A stretch of DNA of 64,000 nucleotides. Source: Streptomyces sp. TLI_146. GTDB lineage: Bacteria; Actinomycetota; Actinomycetes; Streptomycetales; Streptomycetaceae. Position 1 is the first letter of the stretch; each line of letters starts with the position of its first letter. A program made the position numbers and the translations under genes. The stretch covers positions 310,001 to 374,000 of the forward strand of contig NZ_PJMX01000001.1 of assembly GCF_002846415.1 (NCBI RefSeq). Direction: 5' to 3'. This document shows positions 54,646 to 63,874 of the stretch, in pieces. The notes below the pieces were generated by a model. It was not told the DNA's origin and ran no database searches. It worked only from the letters and a program-made list of their open reading frames with translations.

Positions 54646-55290
54646 ATGGAACCAGCACAGACGCCTACCGAAGCCACGTCCACGACCCCGCTGCGCGCGG
54701 TGGCGCTGGTGTGCTCGCTGCGCCCCTCCCCCGCATCCTCCAGCTCCCAGCTCCTGGCCGAGCAGACCATGGAAGCGCTCAAGGAGCACGGGGTCACCGG
54801 CAAGGTGATCCGCGTGGCGGACCACGATGTCAAACCGGGCGTGGAGACCGACATGGGCGACGGGGACGCGTGGCCCGGCATCCGCGAGACCATCCTCGCG
54901 TCCGACATCCTGATCCTGTCCACCCCCATCTGGCTGGGCCACCCGTGCAGTCTCGCCCAGCGCGTCCTGGAGCGCCTCGACGCGGAGATCGGCGAGACCG
55001 ACGACGAGGGCCGGATGCTCACGTACGGCAAGGTCGCGGGGGTGTGTGTGGTCGGCAACGAGGACGGCGCCCACAACGTGAGCGCCGACCTGTTCCAGGG
55101 CCTGAACGACGTGGGTTTCAGCCTGGCGCCCAACGCGGTGACGTACTGGGTGGGCGAGGCCATGCACGGCACCGACTACCAGGACCTCGACAAGACTCCC
55201 GAGAAGACCGCCGCCACGACGGCGACCCTGGCCGCCAACACCGCCCATCTCGCCCGCCGCCTCAAGGCCGCGCCCTACCCGGCGAGCTGA
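54646..55290 (+). CDS. Flavodoxin-fold NAD(P)H-dependent reductase
   Basis: 214 residues from ATG 54646. The fold is seen from VALVCSLRPSPASSSSQLLA (phosphate loop for FMN), the strand ILILSTPIWLGHPCSLAQRV with FMN-contact residues, and KVAGVCVVGNEDGAHN. NAD(P)H:quinone or azo-type reduction is likely; exact acceptor unknown. It probably works with the neighbouring redox genes. Confidence 0.87.
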   Translation: MEPAQTPTEATSTTPLRAVALVCSLRPSPASSSSQLLAEQTMEALKEHGVTGKVIRVADHDVKPGVETDMGDGDAWPGIRETILASDILILSTPIWLGHPCSLAQRVLERLDAEIGETDDEGRMLTYGKVAGVCVVGNEDGAHNVSADLFQGLNDVGFSLAPNAVTYWVGEAMHGTDYQDLDKTPEKTAATTATLAANTAHLARRLKAAPYPAS

Positions 55291-55305
55291 CCTCGGCGCG
55301 CAGGC

Positions 55306-55430
55306 TCACGCGGCCTCTCCGGGCGCGGCGCACATCGTCTCGTCGCGCAGGTTCTCGCAGCACTGCCGGAGCAGCCGGCAGACGTGCATCTGGGAGATGC
55401 CGAGCTCGCGGCCGATGTGCTTCCGCTCCT
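55306..55430 (-). pseudogene. SigB/SigF-type sigma factor, region 4 tail
   Basis: The frame ends VPEERKHIGRELGISQMHVC then RLLRQCCENLRDE, the region 4.2 helix-turn-helix (xIGxxLGISQMHVSRLL) of Streptomyces SigB-like stress sigma factors. The rest of the factor is missing and the upstream frame is low-complexity. It is a relic next to the hemerythrin gene. Confidence 0.75.
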
Positions 55431-55645
55431 CGGGAACGCGGGGTTCACCTTCTGGTGGAACGGGGCGCGGGCCGGAAAACCCGCGCTCACGTCCCGCGCC
55501 GGCCGTTCCGCGGGGGCGTATGTCCGCTGGGGCGGGAGTCATGCGCTCAAAAGGTAGGAAATCGTGGCCTTCTTCCCCGGGTGTGAGCATGACCTGTGGG
55601 TACCTGACGGACACCGTTGGAAGGCAACGCCGAAAGGGAGCCGTC

Positions 55646-56146
55646 ATGTCCACCGATGCCATCGTGCTTCTCAAGGACGACCACAAGGAGATCCGCAAGC
55701 TGTTCCGGGCCTTCCAGGCCGCGGGTGCGGATGCGAAGGCCACCAAGCACAACCTCGTCGACAAGATCGTGGAAGCCCTGACCGTCCACACCTACATCGA
55801 GAACCAGGTCATGTACCCCAAGGTCCGCGTGCTCGTCCCGGACCTGGAGTCCGACATCCTGGAGTCCTTCGAGGAGCACCACGTGGCCGACCTGCTCTGC
55901 GCCGAGCTGGACCTCATGGGCCCTGACGACGAACGCTTCGACGCAAAGACGACCGTTCTGATCGAGTCGGTGAGCCACCACATGGACGAGGAGGAGAGCG
56001 ACTGGTTCCCCAAGGTGCGCTCGGCTCTGGGCCGCAAGGAACTCCAGGAGATCGGCGCACGCATGATCGAGGTCCGCGCGAACGCCCCCCGGCGCCCGGC
56101 GCAGCCCGGGGCGCTCAAGAAGGCCGCCACCGCACTCTTCGGATAA
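55646..56146 (+). CDS. Hemerythrin domain protein
   Basis: 166 residues from ATG 55646. A di-iron helical bundle is indicated by LLKDDHKEIRKLFRAF, HTYIENQVMYPKV, FEEHHVADLL and SHHMDEEESDWFPKV (His/Glu ligands). A basic Pro-rich tail follows. It likely binds O2, NO or peroxide in stress response. It sits between the broken sigma factor and the metallophosphoesterase gene. Confidence 0.93.
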   Translation: MSTDAIVLLKDDHKEIRKLFRAFQAAGADAKATKHNLVDKIVEALTVHTYIENQVMYPKVRVLVPDLESDILESFEEHHVADLLCAELDLMGPDDERFDAKTTVLIESVSHHMDEEESDWFPKVRSALGRKELQEIGARMIEVRANAPRRPAQPGALKKAATALFG

Positions 56147-56183
56147 GCGGTCCGTTCCGGACGGCGGCCTGCGCAGTGAGCCG

Positions 56184-56981
56184 TCAATGAGCCCCTACGC
56201 CACCGGGCCCGCCGAGGAGGCCGCATCGCCACTCGGCGGGCCTCCGTCGCGGTCCGTCGCGGCCGGGCAGCCTGTAGACGTGGAAGGCCCCGCCGATCAC
56301 CGGCTGCGCCACGTTGCGCACCCGCACTCCCCCGCTGGTGCGGCCGTGTTCCGTACCGGAGTGGGCGTGACCGTGTACGGCGAGGTCGGCGCCCGCCGTG
56401 TCGATGGCCTCGGCGAGCAGATAGCTGCCGAGGAACGGATAGATCTCCAGGGGCTCGCCGGCCAGGGTGTCGGGAACGGGCGAGAAGTGCGTCAGGGCGA
56501 TCCGTACGTCGCACTCCCGCTGCCCCAGGTCCTCCAAGGCCACTCGCAGGGTATCGGCGCGGTGGCGTGAGTAGCGTACGAACTCCCTCATGACGGGTTC
56601 GCCGAACTCGCCCGCGCAGCGACCCACGAAGCCTCCGCCGAAGCCCTTGGTACCGGCCACGCCGATCCGGTGGCCGCCGTGGGTGACGACGGTGGCCTCG
56701 CCCTCCAGGACATGGGCTCCGGCGTCCTTGAGGATCTCCGTGACCAGCTCCGGGTTGTCGTTGTGGTGGTCGTGGTTGCCCAGCACGGCGACCACCGGAA
56801 CGGCCAGGTCCTTGATCTCCCGCGCCACGACCCGCGCCTCCTCCGCCGTCCCGTGCCGGGTGAGGTCGCCGGCCAGCAGCAGGACGTCCGCGCACTCCGG
56901 CAGTGTCTCGAAGGCGGGTCGGAGCGTGCCCTCGTTGTCCGGGCCCATGTGGATGTCGCCGACGGCCGCGATCCGGGTCAT
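56184..56981 (-). CDS. Metallophosphoesterase, calcineurin-like
   Basis: 265 residues from ATG 56981. Metal motifs GDIHMG, AGDLTRHG, GNHDHH, a later His (LTHFSP) and HGHAHSG are all present, so the dinuclear centre should be intact. Such enzymes hydrolyse phosphodiesters or nucleotides. Its start overlaps the BON-gene stop (ATGA), coupling it to the upstream genes. Confidence 0.9.
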   Translation of the reverse strand: MTRIAAVGDIHMGPDNEGTLRPAFETLPECADVLLLAGDLTRHGTAEEARVVAREIKDLAVPVVAVLGNHDHHNDNPELVTEILKDAGAHVLEGEATVVTHGGHRIGVAGTKGFGGGFVGRCAGEFGEPVMREFVRYSRHRADTLRVALEDLGQRECDVRIALTHFSPVPDTLAGEPLEIYPFLGSYLLAEAIDTAGADLAVHGHAHSGTEHGRTSGGVRVRNVAQPVIGGAFHVYRLPGRDGPRRRPAEWRCGLLGGPGGVGAH

Positions 56982-57235
56982 GGCAGGTCCTCCGCATGGG
57001 CAGGCGCCGCTGTCTCCGCGACGACGAGGTCACAGTGCACGGGCAGGTCCGCGAGCGCTTCGCGGGCGGTACGGATGATGTCGTCGCGGCACTCGGCCGA
57101 CGGCACGGTTCCGGTCAGCAGGACCGCCCCACCACGGGCCTCGGCCCGTACACCCAGCTCGCCCCACTCACCGGCGGCGAGCCGGTCGGCGAGGTGGGCG
57201 ACGCGGTATTCCAGGCTCTCCGGCTGGTCTTTCAT
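56978..57235 (-). CDS. BON-domain protein, 85 aa
   Basis: A short protein from ATG 57235. The BON fold pattern (LEYRVAHLADRLAAGEWGEL, VRAEARGGAVLLTGTVPSAE, IIRTAREALADLPVHCDL) is complete. BON domains bind phospholipid or small ligands. No signal peptide. It is sandwiched, with ATGA overlaps on both sides, between the nucleotidyltransferase and metallophosphoesterase genes. Confidence 0.82.
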   Translation of the reverse strand: MKDQPESLEYRVAHLADRLAAGEWGELGVRAEARGGAVLLTGTVPSAECRDDIIRTAREALADLPVHCDLVVAETAAPAHAEDLP

Positions 57236-57930
57236 GGCTGCTCCCGCGGGGGTGCGGAGGGCTGCTCGGGTTCGATGACGTGCAGCCTTTCCAGGAGGAA
57301 GAGGAACGCGGCCGGCATCGGCTCGTCCGCGCACCGGCGCCGCACATCGCTCCAGTCCACCTTCTCGCGCAGCGCGCGGGCCACCGGAAGCACGGCCCCG
57401 AAGTCGCAGTGGTGCTCGGAGAAGGCGCTGTTCAGGCTGACCAGGACATCAGTCGCCGAGAGCACCGGCATGTGCACGGAGTCGACGGGCAGCTCCTCCG
57501 CACGCGCCAGCAGGTCCACGGTGACCGGGCGGTGGGCCAGCTCGAAGATGAGGTCGACGTTCTGGTCGAAGCAGGTGGTCTTCAGCAGCCAGTCCTCCGG
57601 CGGGTGGTGGACGTCGAGCCCGGCCTCGCGCAGTGACGCGGCCACGGCTTCGGCGTCCTCGGGAAGCACGCAGAAGTCGGCGTCGTGCTGGAGCGTTCCG
57701 TTGCCGCCGTGGGCGTAGACCGCCACGCTCCCGGCCAGCGCGAACTTGTGCCCGGCCCGTTTCAGGATGGCGCCCACCTGCTTGGCGGCCTCCAGGATCG
57801 CCTGGCTGTGGTCGCGCGGCAGCTCCCGCTCCTTGCCCGCGGGGGGCCGGGTGGACTCCTGAGTGGCGAGGGGCAGCTCGGGCGTGGCGTCGTCACGGGG
57901 GCCCGGCGTGTCCTGTCCGTTCATCCTCAT
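57232..57930 (-). CDS. Nucleotidyltransferase-fold protein
   Basis: 232 residues from ATG 57930, with GGAAG upstream. The MNT-type motif is FALAGSVAVYAHGGNG then QHDADFCVLPED (GS and DxD), with a third acidic residue in NVDLIFELA. Helical region after residue 150. It may transfer a nucleotide to protein or small molecule. Coupling to BON and metallophosphoesterase genes suggests a shared pathway. Its function is unproven. Confidence 0.82.
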   Translation of the reverse strand: MRMNGQDTPGPRDDATPELPLATQESTRPPAGKERELPRDHSQAILEAAKQVGAILKRAGHKFALAGSVAVYAHGGNGTLQHDADFCVLPEDAEAVAASLREAGLDVHHPPEDWLLKTTCFDQNVDLIFELAHRPVTVDLLARAEELPVDSVHMPVLSATDVLVSLNSAFSEHHCDFGAVLPVARALREKVDWSDVRRRCADEPMPAAFLFLLERLHVIEPEQPSAPPREQP

Positions 57931-58103
57931 GGCCACTTCCTTCGCACTGCGGTGGACGCCGGGTGTCCGTGTCGCCGTTCGGGCCGCGCTCCCCGAACCG
58001 GGTCGGTGAACCGCGAACGCCTCCCCGGTACCCTCCCTCGTCGCCATGACACCCCGCCCTCCGGGCAGTGGCCAGGCCTCCCGCCTGGTGCGTCGCGGGC
58101 ACG

Positions 58104-59594
58104 TCAGTCCTCGGCGACGACCCGTACGGTCTCCAGCTGTGTGTCCGCCGCGTCGGGGAGGTTCATCCCGGCCTCGACGCCGCTGCGCAGGTAGCGCAGC
58201 ACCGGCTCGGTCAGTTCCTCACCCGGCAGAACCACCGGAATGCCCGGCGGGTACGGCGTGACCATCTCCGCCGCGACACGCCCCGCCGCCTCCTTCCAGG
58301 ACACGTCCTCCGTGGTGCTGAAGTAGGCGTCCCTGGGCAGCCAGGACTGCTTCATCCGCAGGTTCTCGGGGTCGGGAACGGCGACCTCCGGCGCGGGCCG
58401 CAGAGCGTCGGCGTGCTCGACGAGGCCCCTCAGCGCGGTCAGCAGGCGCCCGGTGGTGGCGGCGTCGTCGGCGTGGGTGAGCTGCGCGCTGATCCGCCGG
58501 TGGTCGAAGAGGTGAAAATCGATGTGGTGCTGGGCGCGCGTCCAGTCGGCGGCGCGATAGCCCGTGGTGCCGAGCCGCGCGATGTCGATGACGACGGGCA
58601 GCGGATCGAACTCGGCCGCGAGACCCGGGCCGCAGAAGTCGTCCTCGTCGTTGACGTGCAGGCCGTCGATCGCCTCGATGTCCGCGCGGACCTCGGCCGC
58701 GAGGTCCAGCGCCCGGCTCATCAGGCGGTGGCCGTGCAGGGCCATCTGGCGGCGCCATCCGTCGATGCCCGCGTACAGCAGCACCGAGGGGCTGGTGGTG
58801 CCCAGGAGGTCGGCGCGGGAGGCGAGCGCGGCCGGGTCGATCAGGTTGCCCTGGAGGTGGAAGACGGAGCCCTGTTCCAGTCCGCTGCCCATCTTGTGGA
58901 TGCTGGTGACGCACACGTCGGCCCCGGCATCCATCGCCCACGACGGCAGGGCCGGGTGGAACGGCAGGTGCGCGCCCCATGCCTCGTCCACGATCAGCGG
59001 GCACGACCGCCGGTGGCACACCTCGGCGATGTCCCGCAGCGCGGCAGCCGAGCCGTACGGGGTGGGGCTGGTCACCAGGGCACCCCGGGCGTCCGGGTGC
59101 TCGGCGAAGGCCCGCTCGAAGGCGTCGGCCGAGGGCGGGTGCGCGAGGTGGCGCTCCCGGTCCCACTGCGGCTCGATCCACACCGGCTCGATACCGGACA
59201 GGATCAGCCCCGCGATCACTGACTTGTGCGCGTCACGGCCCACCAGGAGCTTCTGGCCGTGCGCGGCGACGGTGAGCATGGCCGCCTTGACCGACAGCGA
59301 GCTGCCGCAGGTGGAGAAGAAGGTGTGCTCCGCGTGGACCGCGTCCGCCATCAGCTCCTCGGCCCGTTCCAGCACCCGGCCCTTGGTGCGCCGGTCGTCC
59401 AGGCCTCCGCTGGCCAGCACGTCGCCGTGGAAGACCGCGTCTCCCAGCACCGCCCGCACAGCGGGATCGGCGCCCCGCGCCTGTTTGTGGCCGGGCGGGG
59501 TGAACCCGAGCTCGTCCGCCTCGCGATACCGGGCGAGGGCTTCCAACACGGGGGCCTCATGGTGATCGAGATGCATGACGGCCGGGTGCCCCAT
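58104..59594 (-). CDS. PLP-dependent Orn/Lys/Arg decarboxylase family
   Basis: 496 residues from ATG 59594 (GGAAG upstream; ATG 59576 is also possible). Cofactor motifs: THFFSTCGSSLSVKAAM region, DEAWGAHLPFHP and the lysine in SIHKMGSGLEQGS. The C-terminal domain ends LETVRVVAED. Typical reaction: amino-acid decarboxylation to a polyamine precursor, often acid-stress related. It is divergent from the small basic-protein gene. Confidence 0.92.
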   Translation of the reverse strand: MGHPAVMHLDHHEAPVLEALARYREADELGFTPPGHKQARGADPAVRAVLGDAVFHGDVLASGGLDDRRTKGRVLERAEELMADAVHAEHTFFSTCGSSLSVKAAMLTVAAHGQKLLVGRDAHKSVIAGLILSGIEPVWIEPQWDRERHLAHPPSADAFERAFAEHPDARGALVTSPTPYGSAAALRDIAEVCHRRSCPLIVDEAWGAHLPFHPALPSWAMDAGADVCVTSIHKMGSGLEQGSVFHLQGNLIDPAALASRADLLGTTSPSVLLYAGIDGWRRQMALHGHRLMSRALDLAAEVRADIEAIDGLHVNDEDDFCGPGLAAEFDPLPVVIDIARLGTTGYRAADWTRAQHHIDFHLFDHRRISAQLTHADDAATTGRLLTALRGLVEHADALRPAPEVAVPDPENLRMKQSWLPRDAYFSTTEDVSWKEAAGRVAAEMVTPYPPGIPVVLPGEELTEPVLRYLRSGVEAGMNLPDAADTQLETVRVVAED

Positions 59595-59746
59595 CAGCCG
59601 CTTCCGATAACCCCGTCCACCCGTGCGTGGGCGTGCTCTGCGCCGTTCGGCCGTCATCGTCCGCGGCCCTTCGCCGAGCCGATTGCGAGGTGACTTTCAG
59701 GATCAGATGGCGAACACACCGTAATCGAACCAGCCAAGGAGTCGTC

Positions 59747-60073
59747 ATACCTCGCGGATCCAGCCCCAAGCGGGAACGCCAGTACGAGCACATCAAGGAA
59801 GGTGCCGAGCAGCGCGGCGAGAGCACCAAGCGGGCGAAGGAGATCGCCGCCAGGACCGTCAACAAGGAGCGCGCCCGCTCCGGCGAGTCCAAGACCGCCA
59901 GCAAGAGCTCCACGCAGGACATGTCGTCCTCCAAGCGCGGTGGCCAGCGCTCGCACAGCGGCTCCGAGGGACCGACGTACGACCAGCTCTACGCCGAGGC
60001 CCAGCGCCGCAACATCCACGGCCGCTCCGACATGAACAAGGCCCAGCTCAAGCGCGCACTGGGCGGCAGCTGA
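59747..60073 (+). CDS. Small basic protein, Rho-N/plasmid-stabilisation type, ATA start
   Basis: 108 residues if read from ATA 59747, the only codon in the right place: AAGGAG lies 6 bases before and the conserved beginning is (M)PRGSSPKRERQYEHIKEGA. The nearest in-frame ATG is 40 codons upstream (59627) and adds unrelated sequence. The rest is Lys/Ser/Arg-rich; the C-terminal DMNKAQLKRALGG is a Rho-N-like helix. It is probably nucleic-acid-binding. A mutated ATG is possible. Confidence 0.75.
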   Translation: MPRGSSPKRERQYEHIKEGAEQRGESTKRAKEIAARTVNKERARSGESKTASKSSTQDMSSSKRGGQRSHSGSEGPTYDQLYAEAQRRNIHGRSDMNKAQLKRALGGS

Positions 60074-60175
60074 CCGAAGGCGGTCCGGGCCGCGGCGGGG
60101 CGCGTGTGCGTCCCGCCGGCCGTACCGGGCGAGTGCCCAAGGTGTCGTCGGCCTGTCGAAGGGCACCCGGTGCGC

Positions 60176-61699
60176 ATGAAAGAGACGCGGACAACCGGCG
60201 GATCGTATTGGATCGAAACCGCTCCCGGCACTGCGTATCCACCTCTGGACACGGACACCGAAGCCGATGCGGTCGTTCTCGGAGCGGGCATCGCCGGTCT
60301 GAGCACCGCATGGGAACTCGCCCGTGCCGACCGCAGCGTGGTCGTCCTCGAAGCCGGACGGATCGCCCGGGGCGTCAGCGGCCACACCACCGCCAAACTC
60401 ACCGCACTGCACACCTTCGCCTACGACCGGCTGCTGCGCACTCGCGGCACGGAGGCCGCCCACCTGTACGCGCGCTCACAGACGGACGCCGTCGAACACG
60501 CCGCCCATATCGTGAACGAGCTGGGCATCGACTGCGACTGGGAACGCGTCCCGGCCTACACCTACCTGCGCGATGCGAGCCGCACAGGGGAGCTTCGAGC
60601 GGAGGCGGAGGCGGCCCGGTCGGCGGGCCTTCCCGCCGAATTCGTCCCGGAGACAGGACTGCCCTACGCCGTGGCGGGCGCCGTACGGCTGGCGGACCAG
60701 GCCCAGTTCCACCCGCGCAAATACCTCCTGGCCCTCGCCGACGACCTGCGCGCCCACGGCGGTCGGATCTACGAGCACACCACTGCCGTGGGCCTGGACG
60801 AGGGCGAGCCCTGCCGGGTGACCACCGAGACCGGGGCGACGGTGACCGCCCACGACGTCGTCGTGGCCACCCACTACCCCATCTTCGACCGGGCGATGCT
60901 GTTCACCCGCCTGGCCACGCACCGCGAACTCGCCGTCGCCGCGCCGATCCCCGCCGACCGCGACCCCCAGGGCATGTACATCACCCCGGAACTCAACACC
61001 CGCTCGGTACGGACCGCACCCTACGAGGACGGCCGACGGCTGCTGATCGTCACCGGCGAGAGCTTCAACCCCGGCGCGGAGGACACCCCCGCGCGCTTCG
61101 ACCTGCTCACCGACTGGGCACAACAGCACTTCCCCGGCATCACCATCACCCACCGCTGGGCCGCCCAAGACACCGACCCCACCGACCAGGTCCCCCTGGT
61201 CGGCCATCTCCACGCACGAGCCTCCCACGCCTACGTCGCCACCGGGTTCGGCGGCTGGGGCATGAGCGGCGGCATCATGGCCGGCCGCCTCCTCACCGCG
61301 CTCATCACCGACGACCGACTGCCGTGGAGCGACCTCTACGACCCCACCCGCATCCTCAGCACGGTGCGCCAGGCTCCGGCGTTCCTGCACCACCAGGCGA
61401 ACGTCGCACGCCACTTCGTGGGCGACCGGTTGCGCCCGCCGCAGGCCAAGGACGTCGCCGACATCGAGCCGGGCAGCGGGGCCGTGGTCCGCATCGACGG
61501 CGAGCGCTGCGCCGTCTACCGCGACGAGCGGGGCGAAGCGCACGCCCTCTCGGCACGCTGCACCCACCTGGGCTGCCTGGTCGCCTTCAACAGCGCGGAG
61601 CACACCTGGGAGTGCCCCTGCCACGGCTCCCGCTTCGACACCGACGGGAAGGTCGTCCAAGGCCCCGCGACCCGTCCCTTGGGCCGCCGGAAGGTGTGA
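60176..61699 (+). CDS. FAD-dependent oxidoreductase with C-terminal Rieske domain
   Basis: 507 residues from ATG 60176 (GTG 60170 is also in frame). The dinucleotide motif LGAGIAGLS starts near residue 36, followed by a GG-oxidase-type FAD domain (ending GFGGWGMSGG). Residues about 440-500 form a Rieske [2Fe-2S] domain with CTHLGC and CPCHGS ligands. It likely oxidises a small amine or polyamine with electron transfer through the cluster; the partner and substrate are unknown. Confidence 0.92.
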   Translation: MKETRTTGGSYWIETAPGTAYPPLDTDTEADAVVLGAGIAGLSTAWELARADRSVVVLEAGRIARGVSGHTTAKLTALHTFAYDRLLRTRGTEAAHLYARSQTDAVEHAAHIVNELGIDCDWERVPAYTYLRDASRTGELRAEAEAARSAGLPAEFVPETGLPYAVAGAVRLADQAQFHPRKYLLALADDLRAHGGRIYEHTTAVGLDEGEPCRVTTETGATVTAHDVVVATHYPIFDRAMLFTRLATHRELAVAAPIPADRDPQGMYITPELNTRSVRTAPYEDGRRLLIVTGESFNPGAEDTPARFDLLTDWAQQHFPGITITHRWAAQDTDPTDQVPLVGHLHARASHAYVATGFGGWGMSGGIMAGRLLTALITDDRLPWSDLYDPTRILSTVRQAPAFLHHQANVARHFVGDRLRPPQAKDVADIEPGSGAVVRIDGERCAVYRDERGEAHALSARCTHLGCLVAFNSAEHTWECPCHGSRFDTDGKVVQGPATRPLGRRKV

Positions 61700-61743
61700 C
61701 CGAGATCAGGCGCCGCCGGAAGGTGTGACCGGGATCAGGCCAT

Positions 61744-61787
61744 GCGTCAGCCCCAGGGGACGTCCGGTCGTCCCCTGGGGCTGACGC
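61744..61787. terminator. 19-bp bidirectional terminator
   Basis: Perfect inverted repeat (61744-61762 with 61769-61787, centre cagccccagggga / tcccctggggctg) with a 6-base loop. It lies between the convergent FAD/Rieske and catalase genes. Confidence 0.92.
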
Positions 61788-61801
61788 GTGGGTTCAATGG
61801 T

Positions 61802-63874
61802 TCAGTGTCGCAACGCAGGGCGGTTCCAGTGCCGGTGGGCGGCGACCGCCTCGGTGAAGCGGCCGGTGAACTCCTCGCCCTCGTCCGGGGTCGGCGCCGA
61901 GGGAGCCGTGACGACGCCCTGCCCGCTGTCGGCGGTGACGCCCAGGCGCTCCAGCAGGGCCACCGCCGAGCCCAGGGCGCCGATGGGCTTGCCGTGGCGG
62001 TAGGCGTCACGGACGAAGCGCACCGCGGCCTCCTGGGTGAGCAGCGGTGAGTCTCCGGGCGGACAGTCCGGCAGCAGGACCGCGTCGTAGAGCACAGAGG
62101 CGACCGTCGGCAGGGACCGGTCGACGACATAGCCGCTGCCGTCCCGGCCGGTGATCTTGCCGTCGTGCGGGGCGATGGCCTCCACGGTCGCACCGCGCGA
62201 GGACAGTGCCTCGCGGAGCGGCGCGAGGTGTTCCGTGTCGAGGCCGTCGGCCACCAGGAGGGCGATCCGGCGGGTGCGGATGGAGCCGTCGCCGCGCTGC
62301 GACTCCTGGCTGAGCGCGGGCGAACTCCCCTTGTGGCGCTCGGCACCCTGGCGCGGCACGGGGACGCCGATGCCTTCGGCGACCGCCCTGGCCAGCGTCC
62401 CGTCCACCGACGCCAGCACATCGACGGTACGCGCCCGTACGCCCATCGCCTCGACCTTGCCCAGCTCGAAGCGGAAGGCGTCGACGATGTGCTGCTTCTC
62501 CCAGTCGGCCATGCTGTTCCAGAACAGGGCCGCCTGGCTGTAGTGGTCCTGGAAGCTCGCGCTGCGGCGGCGGATGGTTTCGCCGTCCACGCGTTCCACG
62601 TGGTGCCGGTAGGCGTCCGCCGCGGCCCCCGCGATGGCGGGGCAGCCCCCGCCGAGGGAGTTGGGGGTGTAGCTGGTGGCGCCGGAGTGGACGGCGCTCT
62701 GGTGCGGGCCGTCGCGGTGGTTGGTACGGACCGCTGCGACGGGCTGGTTCACCGGCAGCTGGGCGAAGTTGGGGCCGCCCAGGCGCAGCAGTTGGGTGTC
62801 CAGGTAGGAGAAGTTCCGGGCCTGGAGCAGCGGGTCGTTGGTGAAGTCGATACCGGGCACCACGTTGGCGGTGTGGAAGGCGACCTGTTCGGTCTCGGCG
62901 AAGAAGTTCTCGGGGTTGCGGTCCAGAACCATACGGCCGATGGGCCGCACGGGCACCTGCTCCTCGGGGATGAGTTTGGTGGCGTCGAGCAGATCGAAGT
63001 CGAAGGCGAACTCGTCGTCCTGCGGCACGAGTTGGACGCCGAGCTCCCACTCGGGGAAATCCCCCGCCTCGATGGCCTGCCAGAGATCTCGGCGGTGGAA
63101 GTCCGGATCGCGCCCCTGGCACTCCTGGGCCTCGTCCCACACCAGCGACTGGACACCGAGCTTCGGCGTCCAGTGGAACTTCACGAAGGTCCCGTTCCCC
63201 TCCGCGTCGACGAAGCGGAAGGTGTGCACCCCGAACCCCTGCATCATCCGGAAGCTGCGCGGAATCGCCCGGTCCGACATCAGCCACATGATGGCGTGCA
63301 GCGTCTCCGGCTGGAGGGACACGAAGTCCCACAGGGTGTCGTGGGCCGAGGCCCCGGTGGGGATCTCGTTGTGCGGCTCGGGTTTCAGCGCGTGCACGAA
63401 GTCAGGAAACTTGATGCCGTCCTGGATGAAGAAGACGGGAACGTTGTTGCCCACGAGGTCGTAATTGCCCTGCGAGGTATAGAACTTGGTGGCGAAGCCG
63501 CGTATGTCCCGTACGGTGTCGGCGGAGCCGCGCGGGCCCTGCACCGTCGAGAACCGCACGAACACGGGCGTCTTGACGTCGGGGTCCTGCAGGAACGCGG
63601 CCCGCGTGAAGGCTGCACAGGACTCGTACGGCTGGAAGTACCCGTACGCACCCGCGCCGCGCGCGTGCACCACGCGCTCCGGGATCCGCTCGTGGTCGAA
63701 GTGGGTCAGCTTCTCCCGGAAGTGGAAGTCCTCCAGCAAGGTGGGCCCGCGTTCGCCGACCCGCAGGGAGTCGTCGGTGTGGTCCACCGTGACTGCCTGG
63801 TCGGTGGTCAGCGGGCCCGACGCGGGATCGTGTGCCCGGAAGGCGTCTCGCTGCGTCTGCTTGGCGTCGGTCAC
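61802..63874 (-). CDS. Catalase, large-subunit clade (KatE/HPII-like)
   Basis: 690 residues from GTG 63874. Catalytic His70 is in [13 protein letters not shown], the distal Asn in [13 protein letters not shown], and the proximal heme Tyr in [13 protein letters not shown]. The C-terminal 150 residues form a DJ-1/flavodoxin-like domain, as in HPII. It removes hydrogen peroxide. Its start overlaps the stop of a DJ-1/PfpI-type gene (GTGA), so the two are coupled. Confidence 0.95.
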   Translation of the reverse strand: MTDAKQTQRDAFRAHDPASGPLTTDQAVTVDHTDDSLRVGERGPTLLEDFHFREKLTHFDHERIPERVVHARGAGAYGYFQPYESCAAFTRAAFLQDPDVKTPVFVRFSTVQGPRGSADTVRDIRGFATKFYTSQGNYDLVGNNVPVFFIQDGIKFPDFVHALKPEPHNEIPTGASAHDTLWDFVSLQPETLHAIMWLMSDRAIPRSFRMMQGFGVHTFRFVDAEGNGTFVKFHWTPKLGVQSLVWDEAQECQGRDPDFHRRDLWQAIEAGDFPEWELGVQLVPQDDEFAFDFDLLDATKLIPEEQVPVRPIGRMVLDRNPENFFAETEQVAFHTANVVPGIDFTNDPLLQARNFSYLDTQLLRLGGPNFAQLPVNQPVAAVRTNHRDGPHQSAVHSGATSYTPNSLGGGCPAIAGAAADAYRHHVERVDGETIRRRSASFQDHYSQAALFWNSMADWEKQHIVDAFRFELGKVEAMGVRARTVDVLASVDGTLARAVAEGIGVPVPRQGAERHKGSSPALSQESQRGDGSIRTRRIALLVADGLDTEHLAPLREALSSRGATVEAIAPHDGKITGRDGSGYVVDRSLPTVASVLYDAVLLPDCPPGDSPLLTQEAAVRFVRDAYRHGKPIGALGSAVALLERLGVTADSGQGVVTAPSAPTPDEGEEFTGRFTEAVAAHRHWNRPALRH

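Noticed and set aside
60106..61728. 540-codon plus-strand open frame overlapping the FAD/Rieske gene
   Set aside because: Arg/Pro-rich shadow in the wrong frame; the FAD and Rieske motifs are all in the other frame.
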